Source: Lentilactobacillus rapi DSM 19907 = JCM 15042
GTDB taxonomy: Bacteria; Bacillota; Bacilli; Lactobacillales; Lactobacillaceae
Direction: 5' to 3'
NCBI RefSeq assembly: GCF_001436255.1
Contig: NZ_AZEI01000076.1
Location: 62,001-126,000, forward strand
DNA: 64,000 nucleotides
Of the stretch, positions 16,912 to 26,784 are shown in pieces. Numbering within the stretch: position 1 is the first letter of the stretch; each line of letters begins with the position of its first letter. A model generated the notes under the pieces. The model searched no databases. It was not told the DNA's origin and saw only the letters and a program-made list of their open reading frames with translations. A program made the position numbers and the translations under genes.

Positions 16912-17955
16912 TTACTTATGATGCCGTTGCTGTTTGCCGGCATTCCGTTGCTTACCAGTGTTCCGCTGGTTGCTGTTGGACGGTTTAGAGGCATTGCTCT
17001 TTGGAACAGAAGATTGAGGTTGATGCTGTCTAATCCGCTGTTTGTCGGCATTACGCTGCTTACCTGAGTTTCGTTGACGATTACGATTGTGTTCGGTTTG
17101 AACTTCAGAAGGCGTCTGGGGTTCCGGCGCAGCTTTTGGTAATAAGTCTTCGACCGTGACTTTTTGGCGGCCTTCCATTTCTTTGGCAATATTTTTGCGA
17201 ATCCTTGGTCGATATAAATTGATGATCAATGTTTGCAAGCAAGCAAACAACCCACCAATAAAGAAGTAAATTCCAAGACCGGCTGGAGCGTTCATGGTGA
17301 AGAACAAGATCATCACTGGACTCATTAACATCATCATGCCCATTTGCTTCTTTTGAGCCTTCGGAGTACCCAGCATTGCAATATATCCTTGTAATAAGTA
17401 CGATAGGAATGAAAGGATTGCTAATAGTAAACTGGATTGCCCGAGTCGAATGCCCATGAAAACAGTGTGAGATAGTTCAGGTGAGTATCGAATCGCAAAG
17501 TAAAGTGCGGAGAAGATGGGCATTTGAATTAGCAGTGGCAAACAACCAATTCCACCGGTCATTGAAATACCGTTCTTCTTGTATAGTGCCATCATTGCCT
17601 GACTGACTGCAGCCTGTTCTTCTTGGGTCTTAGCCGCTTTTTGCCGCTTCTGGATTTCGGCCATCTGCGGTCTGATCAACTGCATTTTTTCCTGCTGGAT
17701 GGTAGAAGCCTTAAGCTGGCGAATCATAATCGGTAACAGGAACATTCGGACAATCACGGTCAAAGCGATAATTGCCCAGCCATAACTGCCGACAATTTGG
17801 GCGATTGCTTCCATGACCGATTGCGCTGGTCGAGCTAGATAATCATAGACGATCCCATAAGGCTTTCCAGATTTAGTTGTTTGCACGCAGCCGCTCAATA
17901 GAACAGCCAAACTAGCTAAAAGTCCAAGGGTCGATAAGTGCTTGAGTTTTTTCAT
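16912..17955 (-). CDS. yidC: Membrane protein insertase YidC (YidC2 type)
   Basis: YidC/Oxa1 insertase that helps proteins enter the cytoplasmic membrane. The 347-residue precursor has a lipoprotein signal with lipobox LLSGC (Cys23), five hydrophobic segments (about 55-75, 130-150, 165-190, 205-225, 230-245) with the conserved Arg in the first cytosolic-facing helix, and the KKNGISMTGG and QMPIFSALY motifs. The last 75 residues are hydrophilic and basic, with two near-copies of an (N/R)QRN(S/T)GKQRNA repeat, longer than the tail of many YidC1 proteins. Basic tails of YidC2 are known to contact the ribosome. It lies downstream of acyP on the same strand. Confidence 0.93.
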   Translation of the reverse strand: MKKLKHLSTLGLLASLAVLLSGCVQTTKSGKPYGIVYDYLARPAQSVMEAIAQIVGSYGWAIIALTVIVRMFLLPIMIRQLKASTIQQEKMQLIRPQMAEIQKRQKAAKTQEEQAAVSQAMMALYKKNGISMTGGIGCLPLLIQMPIFSALYFAIRYSPELSHTVFMGIRLGQSSLLLAILSFLSYLLQGYIAMLGTPKAQKKQMGMMMLMSPVMILFFTMNAPAGLGIYFFIGGLFACLQTLIINLYRPRIRKNIAKEMEGRQKVTVEDLLPKAAPEPQTPSEVQTEHNRNRQRNSGKQRNADKQRIRQHQPQSSVPKSNASKPSNSNQRNTGKQRNAGKQQRHHK

Positions 17956-18025
17956 TTGGTAAGACCTTTCTTAATTTAGTACATAAACAAGAGTAATGTT
18001 ACTCGATTATGACTGACATTTCAAT

Positions 18026-18310
18026 TTAATATTTCACATCAAACCCCTTATAATCAAAATTGGTTATATAATTGATATCGACGTGATTAATTTTTGCATA
18101 GGGAGTCGGTGATTTTTTGATCTGGCTGATAAATTTGTTGAGGTCAGATTCTGACCCAGTTGCAACTACTTCAACGGAGCCATCAATCTGATTTTTGACC
18201 CAGCCCGAAATGGCAAGAGATTGGGCAAGCCGGATTGTGGACCACCGAAAGCCGACACCTTGAACTCGTCCAAATACAGTCATTTTCACAGATTTCATAT
18301 GATCGTTCAC
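18026..18310 (-). CDS. acyP: Acylphosphatase
   Basis: A small enzyme that hydrolyses acyl phosphates. The roughly 94-residue protein has the signature FGRVQGVGFRW with the catalytic Arg, and SGWVKNQIDGSVEVVATG with the catalytic Asn. Two starts are plausible: GTG 18310, preceded six bases upstream by GGTGGTG, and ATG 18298 (90 residues, no good ribosome-binding site). I use GTG. The gene is divergent from the rRNA methyltransferase, leaving only 44 bases between the starts, and runs towards yidC2 with a 70-base gap. Confidence 0.9.
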   Translation of the reverse strand: MNDHMKSVKMTVFGRVQGVGFRWSTIRLAQSLAISGWVKNQIDGSVEVVATGSESDLNKFISQIKKSPTPYAKINHVDINYITNFDYKGFDVKY

Positions 18311-18354
18311 ATTTAGCACCACCCAAAATTTGTTTTATAAAATAGGAGAAAATT

Positions 18355-19122
18355 ATGGAAAAAATTACTTCAAATCAAAATAACAGAGTTAAAGAATGGA
18401 AAAAATTACAAGCTAAGAAGGGCCGGACAAAATCAGGGGAATACATTATTGAGGGCTGGCACATTGTTGGTGAAGCAATTCGCCATCAAAAAGAAATTTT
18501 AGCCCTAATGGTAACTGATGAAGACTTCTTAGATCAATTAGAGTTTGATGATACTAAAGTACCAGTGTATTTGATTACCCCAGAAATTGCCAATCACATT
18601 TCTTCAACGGAAACGCCTCAGGGAGTCTTTGCGGTATTGAAAACTGAAGATTATCATGAATCGATTCCGGATAATTTAACCGGTGCCTGGTTGTTATTGG
18701 ATAATATCCAAGATCCAGGTAACATTGGCACCATGGTTAGAACTGCAGATGCCGCTGGCGTAAGTGGCGTTGTCTTTGGCCGCGGAACCGCTGATATCTA
18801 TAATCCCAAAGTTGTCCGGGCAATGCAAGGCAGCCAATTTCATATGCAGCTTTTTAGTGGCGACCTTTTAGATTGGTTAGCAGCATTGAAGAAACAGCAA
18901 GTGCCGACATACGGAACTGAATTAAATGATCAGGCTGTCTCCTACACTGATGTGACCCCAACTCAAACATTTGGTTTAGTGATGGGAAATGAAGGCAATG
19001 GGGTTTCACCTGAAATATTATCTTGGACTGATCAAAATTTGTATATTCCAATGAAGGGTGAAGCAGAGTCATTAAATGTTGCCGTTGCAACCGGAATTTT
19101 GCTTTTTCATTTGTTTAAATAA
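18355..19122 (+). CDS. TrmH family (SpoU) RNA methyltransferase
   Basis: The 255-residue protein has an N-terminal substrate-binding domain (EYIIEGWHIVGEAI) and a SPOUT domain with the three knot motifs: DNIQDPGNIGTMVRTADA, GLVMGNEGNGVS and IPMKGEAESLNVAVA. It probably methylates a 2'-O of rRNA or tRNA; the exact target is unknown. It stands close to pheST, as the related ysgA does in B. subtilis. AGGAG precedes the ATG. Confidence 0.93.
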   Translation: MEKITSNQNNRVKEWKKLQAKKGRTKSGEYIIEGWHIVGEAIRHQKEILALMVTDEDFLDQLEFDDTKVPVYLITPEIANHISSTETPQGVFAVLKTEDYHESIPDNLTGAWLLLDNIQDPGNIGTMVRTADAAGVSGVVFGRGTADIYNPKVVRAMQGSQFHMQLFSGDLLDWLAALKKQQVPTYGTELNDQAVSYTDVTPTQTFGLVMGNEGNGVSPEILSWTDQNLYIPMKGEAESLNVAVATGILLFHLFK

Positions 19123-19193
19123 AAAACAATTTAATTGATCTTTCTTACAATACCATGTATTATAGCAATTAATAAAAGGTAAAGGGGAATTAC

Positions 19194-19700
19194 ATGCAAA
19201 AGGATGAATGGAAAAATGATTCCGAGTATTGCGCAATAGTTGCTGACTTGTTGGCCAATGATACTGTCAAAAAATTAGCAAATTACAAACAACATCATCA
19301 TTCAACCAGGTTAGAGCACTCTTTAGCTGTGTCTTTTGATAGTTATAAGATTGCTAAAAGACGTGGTTTGGACTATCGGGCAGTTGCGCGGGCAGGACTC
19401 CTTCATGATTTGTTCTTCTATGATTGGAGAACAACCAAGTTTGATCTTGGTTCTCATGCATTTGTTCACCCACGAGTTGCCTTAAGGAACGCCGAAAAGA
19501 TCACCAAGCTTTCTCCAATTGAAAAGGATATTATCCTCAAACACATGTGGGGATTAACACTTGCTAGACCAAAGTATGAAGAAAGTGTTATAGTTTCTTT
19601 AGTAGATGATTACGAAGCGGTTCATGAATTCATGAGCCCCGTTAAGGTCAAGTATGATGACTTTAAGAATCGTGTTCATCGCATTTCCACCAGCAAGTAG
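19194..19700 (+). CDS. HD domain-containing hydrolase
   Basis: The 168-residue protein has an HD-type metal site: HHSTRLEHSLAVS, LLHDLFFYDW, and later HPRVALRNAEKI and LKHMWGL. Proteins of this kind occur in many lactobacilli; the substrate is unknown. AAAGGGG precedes the ATG. A hxlR-family regulator follows 27 bases later, so they may share a transcript. Confidence 0.85.
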   Translation: MQKDEWKNDSEYCAIVADLLANDTVKKLANYKQHHHSTRLEHSLAVSFDSYKIAKRRGLDYRAVARAGLLHDLFFYDWRTTKFDLGSHAFVHPRVALRNAEKITKLSPIEKDIILKHMWGLTLARPKYEESVIVSLVDDYEAVHEFMSPVKVKYDDFKNRVHRISTSK

Positions 19701-19727
19701 CCATTTTGATTAGATTGGGGGGATATT

Positions 19728-20078
19728 ATGAAACAAGCCGTTGGATTGGAAGATGAAATTCATTATTATCTTTGTCCTAAATTTGAAAAGACTTTTTCGT
19801 TTCTTGGGAAGAAATGGAATGGTCTAATTATTGATGTTCTCTTGCAGGAAGGTACCATGCGTTTTCGGGAACTGGCAAGACAAATTCCAAAGTGCAGTGA
19901 TCGTGTTCTGGTTGAACGTTTAAGAGAACTGGAACAAGATGGTATTATTGACCGTCATGAGTATCCGGAATCATCCTTAATTGAATATTCGTTGACTGAA
20001 CAAGGAGAAGAATTGGCACCAATTATGCATTCAATTCATTCTTGGTCTGAAAAATGGTATGCAGGCTTGAAAAAGTAG
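19728..20078 (+). CDS. HxlR family transcriptional regulator
   Basis: A 116-residue winged-helix protein. Cys16 in the YLCPKFEKTF segment is the conserved cysteine of the family, often redox sensing; GKKWNGLIIDVL and FRELARQIPKCSDRVLVERLRELE form the helix-turn-helix and wing entry. The target is unknown; no divergent target gene is next to it. The pheS promoter overlaps its last codons. Confidence 0.92.
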   Translation: MKQAVGLEDEIHYYLCPKFEKTFSFLGKKWNGLIIDVLLQEGTMRFRELARQIPKCSDRVLVERLRELEQDGIIDRHEYPESSLIEYSLTEQGEELAPIMHSIHSWSEKWYAGLKK

Positions 20079-20079
20079 C

Positions 20080-20108
20080 TTGACCATTTTTTTATTTTAG
20101 CTTATTAT
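20080..20108 (+). promoter_or_regulatory. Sigma-A promoter of pheST
   Basis: TTGACC (20080-20085) and TATTAT (20103-20108), 17 bases apart, beginning right at the end of the hxlR gene. The predicted start near 20115 begins the T-box leader. Confidence 0.7.
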
Positions 20109-20114
20109 TCATTA

Positions 20115-20358
20115 ACGTAATGTGTTTGAGAAAAAAGTAGTAGGTGATGGCTTTATCCAGAGACTCTGTGGTTGGTGTGAACAGAGTAAAGTTATTTCAC
20201 GAATTCATTTTTCGAGCTGAAATTGGGAGTTATCATTTAATAACGAAAAATTTCCGGTAGTCACCGTTAAAGATATATTAAGTGTGTCATTCTGTTTGAA
20301 TGGCAAATTAGGGTGGTACCGCGTTGCTTCGTCCCTTTGTGGGCGAGGCTTTTTTTGT
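20115..20358 (+). ncRNA. T-box leader controlling pheST
   Basis: The T-box core GGGTGGTACCGCG is at 20311-20323. Upstream there is a stem I-like structure (CCAGAGACTCTG...CAGAG near 20158-20186) and a TTC triplet at about 20196-20198 as the likely phenylalanine specifier. The leader ends in a terminator hairpin. Uncharged tRNA-Phe should prevent termination. Specifier placement is by eye. Confidence 0.9.
20326..20358 (+). terminator. T-box attenuator terminator of pheS
   Basis: GCTTCGTCCC pairs with GGGCGAGGC across TTTGT, followed by seven T residues, just after the T-box motif. Confidence 0.9.
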
Positions 20359-20386
20359 GCTTAAAAATAAACTTTGGAGGGATACT

Positions 20387-21436
20387 ATGTCTTTACGGGA
20401 TAAATTGTCCGAGATTAAAGAAAAAGGGCTGGCTGACATTGGCCAGACCGATGATTTAAAAACATTAAATGAAATCAGGGTTCATCTACTTGGTAAGAAA
20501 GGCCCAATTACCGCCGCTTTACGCGGGATCAAGGAATTGACTCCAGAAGAACGTCCAGAAGTTGGTAGTTATGCAAATAAAATTCGGGACGCGATTTCTG
20601 AAGCTGTTGCCCAGCACCGTGACCAGTTGGAGACTATTCAGCTAAACAAACAATTGGCTGCTGAAAAAATTGATGTAACGCTGCCTGGTAAGCCGGTTGC
20701 TCAAGGTCAACCACACGTGATTCAACAAATTATCGACCAAATTGTCGATCTCTTTTTGGGAATGGGCTACGAAGTTTTGACTGGCCCCGAAGTTGAAGAG
20801 GATAAGTATAACTTTGAAATGATGAACTTACCTAAAAATCATCCAGCAAGGGATATGCAGGATACTTTTTATTTGAGTAAGGAAATCTTAATGCGGACGC
20901 AAACTTCACCAATGCAAGCTAGAGCTCTTGAGAAACATGATTTTTCAAAGGGGCCTTTGAAGATGATCTCCCCCGGGATTGTCTATCGTCGAGATACGGA
21001 TGATCCGACCCATTCTCATCAATTCCATCAAGTTGAAGGGTTGGTTATCGATGAACATATTACAATGGCTGATCTCAAAGGTACTTTGATTACCATGGCG
21101 CAGAATATCTTTGGTGATAAATTTGATATCCGTTTGCGGCCAAGCTACTTCCCATTTACTGAACCTTCAGTTGAAGTTGATGTCACCTGTTTCAACTGTA
21201 TGGGTAAAGGTTGTGACGTTTGCAAGCACACAGGCTGGATCGAAGTTTTAGGTGCCGGAATGGTCCATCCAAATGTCTTGAAAATGGCTGGCGTAGATTC
21301 AGATGTATACGGTGGATTCGCATTTGGTGTCGGCCCCGATCGATTTGCAATGCTTAAATATGGTGTGGACGATATCCGAGACTTTTATTTGAATGATGTC
21401 CGCTTCTTAAATCAATTCAGCAAGAGGGGTAATTAA
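20387..21436 (+). CDS. pheS: Phenylalanine-tRNA ligase alpha subunit
   Basis: Catalytic subunit of the alpha2-beta2 enzyme. The 349 residues have an N-terminal coiled-coil arm (1-85) and a class II core with [20 protein letters not shown] and the motif 3 segment [17 protein letters not shown]. Start is ATG 20387 ([10 protein letters not shown]) with TTTGGAGGG upstream; an in-frame extension into the terminator is not credible. Four bases separate the stop region from the pheT ATG. Confidence 0.97.
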   Translation: MSLRDKLSEIKEKGLADIGQTDDLKTLNEIRVHLLGKKGPITAALRGIKELTPEERPEVGSYANKIRDAISEAVAQHRDQLETIQLNKQLAAEKIDVTLPGKPVAQGQPHVIQQIIDQIVDLFLGMGYEVLTGPEVEEDKYNFEMMNLPKNHPARDMQDTFYLSKEILMRTQTSPMQARALEKHDFSKGPLKMISPGIVYRRDTDDPTHSHQFHQVEGLVIDEHITMADLKGTLITMAQNIFGDKFDIRLRPSYFPFTEPSVEVDVTCFNCMGKGCDVCKHTGWIEVLGAGMVHPNVLKMAGVDSDVYGGFAFGVGPDRFAMLKYGVDDIRDFYLNDVRFLNQFSKRGN

Positions 21437-21440
21437 CATA

Positions 21441-23852
21441 ATGAAAGTATCTTATAAATGGTTAAAACAGTACTTAGATCTTAATATGCCTGCCAAGGAC
21501 TTAGCTGAAAAGATCGAACGAACTGCCGTTGAGGTTGATTCAGTGACCGTTGCAGAAGACGGTCTCAAAAAGTTAGTGGTTGGCCACATTTTGTCGATGA
21601 AGAAGCACCCAGAATCCGACCATTTGCACATTTGTTCAGTTGATGTGGGTGAAGATGAGCCGCTCCAAATCGTCTGTGGCGCTCCCAACGTGGATGCTGG
21701 TCAAAAGGTCATCGTGGCTTTGCCTAATTCTCGCATTGGCGGTAACGTCAAGATCAAACGTTCAAAGATGCGGGGCGTTGAATCAGAAGGAATGATTTGC
21801 GCGCTCGATGAGATTGGTTTTTCAAAGGATGTTGTTCCAAAGGAATGGGCGGACGGAATTTATGTATTTGATGATGATGTCCCAGTTGGCGAGCCGATTT
21901 ATCATTATCTTGGAATGGATGATCCAATCATTGACTTGGATGTGACTCCAAACCGCGGTGACATGTTAAGCATCATTGGAACCGTTCATGACCTGGCTGC
22001 AATCTACGATCAGAAGCCAGAGATCAAAAAACCGAGTGTAGAAGAAGATCAGTCGTTAGATGTTAACACTGAAATCAAGGCCACCGCAGATGCCAGTTTG
22101 GCTAAGACTTACAAATTGCGAGTTGTCGAAGGCGTCAAAATTGCCCCAAGTCCAACTTGGCTTCAAATTACCTTATGGAACGCTGGCATTCGACCAATTA
22201 ATAACGTTGTTGATGTGACTAATTATATTTTGTTGAAATATGGACAGCCACTGCATTCATTTGATAAGGATAAAATTGATGGCGACATTGTGGTCCGTAA
22301 TGCTAAAAAAGGTGAAAAATTGGTTACTCTGGATGAAGATGAGCATGAATTATCCCCAGATGACATGGTCATTTCAGACAATGATCATCCGATTGCCTTA
22401 GCAGGTGTAATGGGTGGGTTTAACACCCAAATTGATGATGAGACGCAAAATGTTGTCATTGAATCGGCTATTTTTGATTCTTTCCATATTCGCAAGACTG
22501 CCCAGAGGCATGTATTGCATTCAGAGGCATCGCAACGATTTGAAAGGGGAATTAACCCAGATGGCGTTGAGGATGCCTTAAACGAAGCCGTAAGCATGAT
22601 TAAACAGTTAGCAGGCGGTAGGATCGCCCAGGGAATTGTGACTGCAAGCGAATATCATCCAGAATTACCGGTTATTTCAATCACGGCTGAGCGAACCAAT
22701 CACGTTCTTGGGACTTCACTGAAGCTTGAAGAAATCAAGAGCATCTTTGACCGACTTGAATTTCCAAGCGTTGAACACGGAGATACGCTGGCTGTGACGG
22801 TACCTGCCCGCAGATGGGATATTCATATTGATGCAGACTTATTTGAGGAAGTTGCTAGAATTTATGGCTATGATAACCTGCCAGTCACATTACCCACTGG
22901 TCGCCAGACCATTGGTGTTTTAACACCTACCCAACGTCTACAGCGTGCTTCTCGCCAGATTCTGGAAGGAATTGGGCTTACCCAGGCCATCTCATATTCA
23001 TTAACGACTGATGCCAAAGCAAAAATGTTTTTGATGCGCGATTCTGAACCAACCAAGTTGCTTTGGCCAATGACTCAGGACCACACAACGTTAAGAATGA
23101 ATCTGTTATCAGGCTTGCTGGATGACGTTGCATACAATCACGCCCACAAAGTAGACGACGTTTCTCTTTACGAAACTGGTCGGGTATTTTACAAAGATTC
23201 TGCTGACCAAATTAGACCTGAAGAAGTTGAACATGTTGCTGGGGTCATTACGGGTAACCTCACCGATCCTGCTTGGAATAATCACGTCAAACCAGCTGAC
23301 TTTTACTTAATGAAGGGCATGGTCAATCAGTTTATCGTAAACCTTGGGATTAAAGGCGAAATTGCATATAGTGCGACTGATCAATATCCGGAGATGCATC
23401 CCGGCAGAACAGCCAACATTTCAATCCATGGCCATAATGTGGGTTTTGTGGGTCAAATTCATCCCCAAATCGCCAAAAAGTTTAAGATCAAAGAAACCTA
23501 TGCCTTTGAATTGAACATGCAGGCCTTAATCGATTTACCAAAGAATGACGATCAATATCAACCAATTGCCAAATATCCTTCAGTTAAACGAGATATTTCA
23601 ATGATTGTTGATAGGGAAACAACCAACGATGAAATTGTGGCTGTTATGAATAAACGTGGCGGCTCTTATCTCTCGGCAATTCGGTTATTTGACGTTTACG
23701 AAGGCAAAAACGTTCCGGATGGCAAGAAGTCAATGGCTTACTCATTAACATATGTCAACCCTCGCGAAACGCTCAAAGACGAAGTGGTCAATGCAGCCTT
23801 TGAAAAGATTAAAAAACGATTAACAGCTGACTTAAATGCGGAAATTAGGTAG
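21441..23852 (+). CDS. pheT: Phenylalanine-tRNA ligase beta subunit
   Basis: The 803-residue beta subunit contains an N-terminal tRNA-binding OB fold (about 40-155, VGHILSMKKHPESDHLHIC), the B3/B4 editing domain (about 210-400) with GGFNTQID near 325, the B5 domain, the catalytic-like core and a C-terminal ferredoxin-like anticodon-binding domain (about 710-803, YPSVKRDISMIVD). Full family length, in operon with pheS. Confidence 0.97.
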   Translation: MKVSYKWLKQYLDLNMPAKDLAEKIERTAVEVDSVTVAEDGLKKLVVGHILSMKKHPESDHLHICSVDVGEDEPLQIVCGAPNVDAGQKVIVALPNSRIGGNVKIKRSKMRGVESEGMICALDEIGFSKDVVPKEWADGIYVFDDDVPVGEPIYHYLGMDDPIIDLDVTPNRGDMLSIIGTVHDLAAIYDQKPEIKKPSVEEDQSLDVNTEIKATADASLAKTYKLRVVEGVKIAPSPTWLQITLWNAGIRPINNVVDVTNYILLKYGQPLHSFDKDKIDGDIVVRNAKKGEKLVTLDEDEHELSPDDMVISDNDHPIALAGVMGGFNTQIDDETQNVVIESAIFDSFHIRKTAQRHVLHSEASQRFERGINPDGVEDALNEAVSMIKQLAGGRIAQGIVTASEYHPELPVISITAERTNHVLGTSLKLEEIKSIFDRLEFPSVEHGDTLAVTVPARRWDIHIDADLFEEVARIYGYDNLPVTLPTGRQTIGVLTPTQRLQRASRQILEGIGLTQAISYSLTTDAKAKMFLMRDSEPTKLLWPMTQDHTTLRMNLLSGLLDDVAYNHAHKVDDVSLYETGRVFYKDSADQIRPEEVEHVAGVITGNLTDPAWNNHVKPADFYLMKGMVNQFIVNLGIKGEIAYSATDQYPEMHPGRTANISIHGHNVGFVGQIHPQIAKKFKIKETYAFELNMQALIDLPKNDDQYQPIAKYPSVKRDISMIVDRETTNDEIVAVMNKRGGSYLSAIRLFDVYEGKNVPDGKKSMAYSLTYVNPRETLKDEVVNAAFEKIKKRLTADLNAEIR

Positions 23853-23896
23853 TTTCGAACTTATAATGAAGAGGTATGTAGAAGGAGGAGCTTCCG

Positions 23897-25024
23897 ATGA
23901 GCAATAACTCAAATCAACGAACTCCAAAGCCCAATCGAAGCCTTGGGCGCAGGATCATTATTTCCGTCATTACGTTAATTGTTATCTTAGCCGTTACAAT
24001 TGGATTTATGGGTTATCATTTTTTCCAAGAGGCATTACAACCACTAAATGCTCAGGATACAGCTGTCAAGCAGGTCCATATTCCACTTGGGGCATCCAAC
24101 AAACAAATTGGGTCTATTTTGCAAAATAATAAAATTGTCAAAAGTGGCATGGTTTTTGATTATTATGTCAAATCAAACAACATGGCTAATTTCCGGGCCG
24201 GCTATTACCAACTGACTCCGGCCATGAGTTTGAAAAAGATTGCGGTCAGATTGCAGCAAGGTGGAACTGATCAACCAATCCAAAGTACGAAAGGGAAATT
24301 GTTAGTCCGTGAAGGATTGAATATTGATCAAATTGCCAAGCAAGTCGCTGCCACAACTGATTTCTCAGAACATGATTTCATTTCACTGATGAAGGATAAG
24401 ACCTTTATTCGCCAGTTGGCTAAACGTTATCCTCAGTTGCTGGCATCTGCGATGAAATCTGAGGGCGTTCGTTACCGCTTAGAAGGGTATTTGTATCCTG
24501 CAACTTATGAGGTTAAGAAGAACACATCACTCAAAGCATTAGTTGAGCAAATGGTTGCCAAAACCAACCAAGTGTTGATGCCATACTATCCAAAGATCAA
24601 GAAGTCCAAAATGACGCTTCAAGAATTTATGACGTTGGCATCTTTAATTGAACGTGAAGGCGTCAACCAGACCGATCGACGAAAGATGGCGGGCGTATTC
24701 TTAAACCGAATTCAGATTAATATGCCAATTCAGTCGGATATTTCCGTTCTGTATGCAATCCACAAAAATAATAAGACATTAACTGCAAAAGATCTACAAG
24801 TTGATTCACCCTATAACCTTTATGTGAATGCTGGCTTTGGTCCGGGACCGTTTGATAGTCCAAGTATCAGTTCCATCAGTGCTGTGTTGCATCCACTGGA
24901 CCGATCAAAGGATTACTTATACTTCTTTGCCAACACCAAAACGCAAAAAGTTTATTATTCAAAGACCTATGCTCAACATCAGGAGCAAATTGCCAAGCAC
25001 TCACCAAGTAAGAAAGACGATTAA
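23897..25024 (+). CDS. mltG: Endolytic transglycosylase MltG
   Basis: MltG cuts nascent peptidoglycan at the membrane. The 375-residue protein has a short basic cytoplasmic start, one membrane helix at about 24-45, a LysM-like region, and the YceG catalytic domain with LASLIEREGV (catalytic Glu), MAGVFLNRI, QSDISVLYA and NLYVNAGFGPGPF followed by ...YLYFFANTK. AAGGAGGAG precedes ATG 23897. The neighbours udk and greA are its common partners in Firmicutes. Confidence 0.95.
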   Translation: MSNNSNQRTPKPNRSLGRRIIISVITLIVILAVTIGFMGYHFFQEALQPLNAQDTAVKQVHIPLGASNKQIGSILQNNKIVKSGMVFDYYVKSNNMANFRAGYYQLTPAMSLKKIAVRLQQGGTDQPIQSTKGKLLVREGLNIDQIAKQVAATTDFSEHDFISLMKDKTFIRQLAKRYPQLLASAMKSEGVRYRLEGYLYPATYEVKKNTSLKALVEQMVAKTNQVLMPYYPKIKKSKMTLQEFMTLASLIEREGVNQTDRRKMAGVFLNRIQINMPIQSDISVLYAIHKNNKTLTAKDLQVDSPYNLYVNAGFGPGPFDSPSISSISAVLHPLDRSKDYLYFFANTKTQKVYYSKTYAQHQEQIAKHSPSKKDD

Positions 25025-25048
25025 CGTAATTGAAAGGGATATTATTTA

Positions 25049-25723
25049 ATGACGACTCCAGATAAACGACCGGTCGTCATCGGCGTAACCGGTGGCTCGG
25101 GTAGTGGTAAAACAACTGTTAGCCGAAAGATTTTTGACCAACTTTCAAACTATTCAATCATGATTTTACAGTTGGATTCTTACTATAACGATCAATCTAA
25201 TATGACGATGGCTGAAAGAAAACAAGTGAATTATGATCATCCCAATTCATTTGATTATGATTTGTTGGTTAAGCAGCTAACTCAGTTATTGCACTATCAA
25301 CCGATTGAAAAGCCCGTGTATGATTACAATCTGTTTACCAGAAGTGATCAGACGATTCATCAAGATCCTCGAGAAGTCATTATTCTTGAAGGCATTTTGC
25401 TACTTGACGATCAGCGATTACGTGATTTAATGGATATTAAAGTCTTCGTTGATACAGATGATGATATTCGACTGATTAGACGGATTGAACGTGATACCAA
25501 AGAACGTGGTCGATCATTAGATAGTGTGATCAACCAGTATTTGACAACTGTTAAACCAATGTATCATCAATTTGTCGAACCAACGAAGCGCTATGCTGAT
25601 ATCATTGTTCCGGAGGGTGGCGAGAACCAAGTTGCCATTGATCTCTTGACAACGAAGATTCGGTCTATTTTAATGAAACGTGGTAACAAACAAATTAACA
25701 ATAATATCGATTCTACAATTTAA
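25049..25723 (+). CDS. udk: Uridine kinase
   Basis: Phosphorylates uridine and cytidine in pyrimidine salvage. The 224-residue protein has the P-loop [13 protein letters not shown] near residue 13-25, the LQLDSYYND segment, HPNSFDYDL, and [13 protein letters not shown] as the lid. It lies 24 bases after mltG and 20 before greA. Confidence 0.95.
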   Translation: MTTPDKRPVVIGVTGGSGSGKTTVSRKIFDQLSNYSIMILQLDSYYNDQSNMTMAERKQVNYDHPNSFDYDLLVKQLTQLLHYQPIEKPVYDYNLFTRSDQTIHQDPREVIILEGILLLDDQRLRDLMDIKVFVDTDDDIRLIRRIERDTKERGRSLDSVINQYLTTVKPMYHQFVEPTKRYADIIVPEGGENQVAIDLLTTKIRSILMKRGNKQINNNIDSTI

Positions 25724-25743
25724 TCGATCAAAGGAGAATACTA

Positions 25744-26220
25744 ATGGCTGAACAAGAATCATATCCAATGACTGAAGAGGGCCGTGACAAGCTCAAAGCA
25801 GAGTTGGAAGACCTGAAAGTAAATCAACGACCAAAAGTGGTCGAACGAATCAAGATTGCTCGGAGTTACGGGGATTTGTCCGAAAATTCTGAATATGAGT
25901 CTGCTAAAGACGAACAAAGTATGTTGGAAAGCCGGATTAATACGATTGAGCATATGCTACAATATGCCCAAATCATTGACTCCAATGCCAGTGAAAAAGA
26001 TGAGGTGACGGTTGGTAAGCATGTCACTTTCAAAGAATTACCCGATGAAGAGCCCGAAACTTATCAAATCGTTGGTGCTGCCGAAGCTGACCCAATGTCT
26101 GGCAAGATTTCAAACGATTCACCAATTGCCAAGGGACTGCTTGGGCATAAACTTAATGAAGAAGTAGTCATCCAAATTCCAGCAGGGAATATGAAAGTGA
26201 AAATTTTGAAGGTTGAGTAG
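25744..26220 (+). CDS. greA: Transcription elongation factor GreA
   Basis: Rescues backtracked RNA polymerase. The 158 residues show the N-terminal coiled coil (1-75, with [16 protein letters not shown] and the acidic tip) and the C-terminal FKBP-like domain ([21 protein letters not shown]). AAAGGAG precedes the ATG and a strong terminator follows. Confidence 0.97.
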   Translation: MAEQESYPMTEEGRDKLKAELEDLKVNQRPKVVERIKIARSYGDLSENSEYESAKDEQSMLESRINTIEHMLQYAQIIDSNASEKDEVTVGKHVTFKELPDEEPETYQIVGAAEADPMSGKISNDSPIAKGLLGHKLNEEVVIQIPAGNMKVKILKVE

Positions 26221-26255
26221 ATTAACCTTTTATTTCACAAAGTAAATCAATAGTT

Positions 26256-26295
26256 AAAAAAGCTTGAGCAATATAATCCTTGCTCAAGCTTTTTT
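26256..26295 (+). terminator. Terminator after greA
   Basis: AAAAAGCTTGAGCAA and TTGCTCAAGCTTTTTT form a perfect 15-base stem with a T run. Confidence 0.93.
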
Positions 26296-26393
26296 GCAAC
26301 CCAATCACGCCATTCAAAAAGTTTGTGAAATTCAATGACGATGATATACTAAAAGCGTGGTGATTTCGAATTTGATTAGGAGTGTGACTTAAA

Positions 26394-26705
26394 ATGAAGA
26401 TTGAGGTTACGGATTCAGCCAGTAAATGGTTCCAACAAGAAATGGGACTGGGAAACGGAAATGGCGTTCGTTTTTACGGGAAGGTATACGGAAAAACGCC
26501 AGTTCATGATGGTTTTTCGTTAGCATTAACGAGGGATGATGATCCCGAAAAAGTGTACACAAAAACCAATAAAGATGGCATCAACTATTTTGTTGACGAA
26601 GATGACCGTTGGTTCTTTAAGGGGTATGACTTAAAAGTTGATTTTGATCCAAAAAAGGATCCAGAAAATGTCGTTTACACCTACGAAGCGAATGGTGAAC
26701 TTTAA
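26394..26705 (+). CDS. HesB/YadR/YfhF-type protein without cysteines
   Basis: The 103-residue protein resembles the HesB/IscA-like fold used in iron-sulfur assembly (KIEVTDSASKWFQQE at the start, NYFVDEDDRWFFKGYDLKVDF later). It contains no cysteine at all, so it cannot carry a cluster through the usual C-x-C motif. This cysteine-free form is common in lactic acid bacteria and its role is unknown. Single-gene unit between two terminators. Confidence 0.8.
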   Translation: MKIEVTDSASKWFQQEMGLGNGNGVRFYGKVYGKTPVHDGFSLALTRDDDPEKVYTKTNKDGINYFVDEDDRWFFKGYDLKVDFDPKKDPENVVYTYEANGEL

Positions 26706-26713
26706 TTAACTCA

Positions 26714-26769
26714 TAAAAGTGCCAGTGGCCTTGAAGACGTAATTGTCTCCAAGGCCACTGGCACTTTTT
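26714..26769. terminator. Bidirectional terminator, hesB-like gene and yfhO
   Basis: AAAAGTGCCAGTGGCCTTG pairs perfectly with CAAGGCCACTGGCACTTTT. A T run is present in both directions, fitting the convergent genes on either side. Confidence 0.93.
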
Positions 26770-26784
26770 GCTGTTTAATTGATT

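Noticed and set aside
16887-17189. A 100-codon minus-strand frame in the yidC tail
   Set aside because: It is a shifted reading of the repetitive basic tail; yidC itself is intact.
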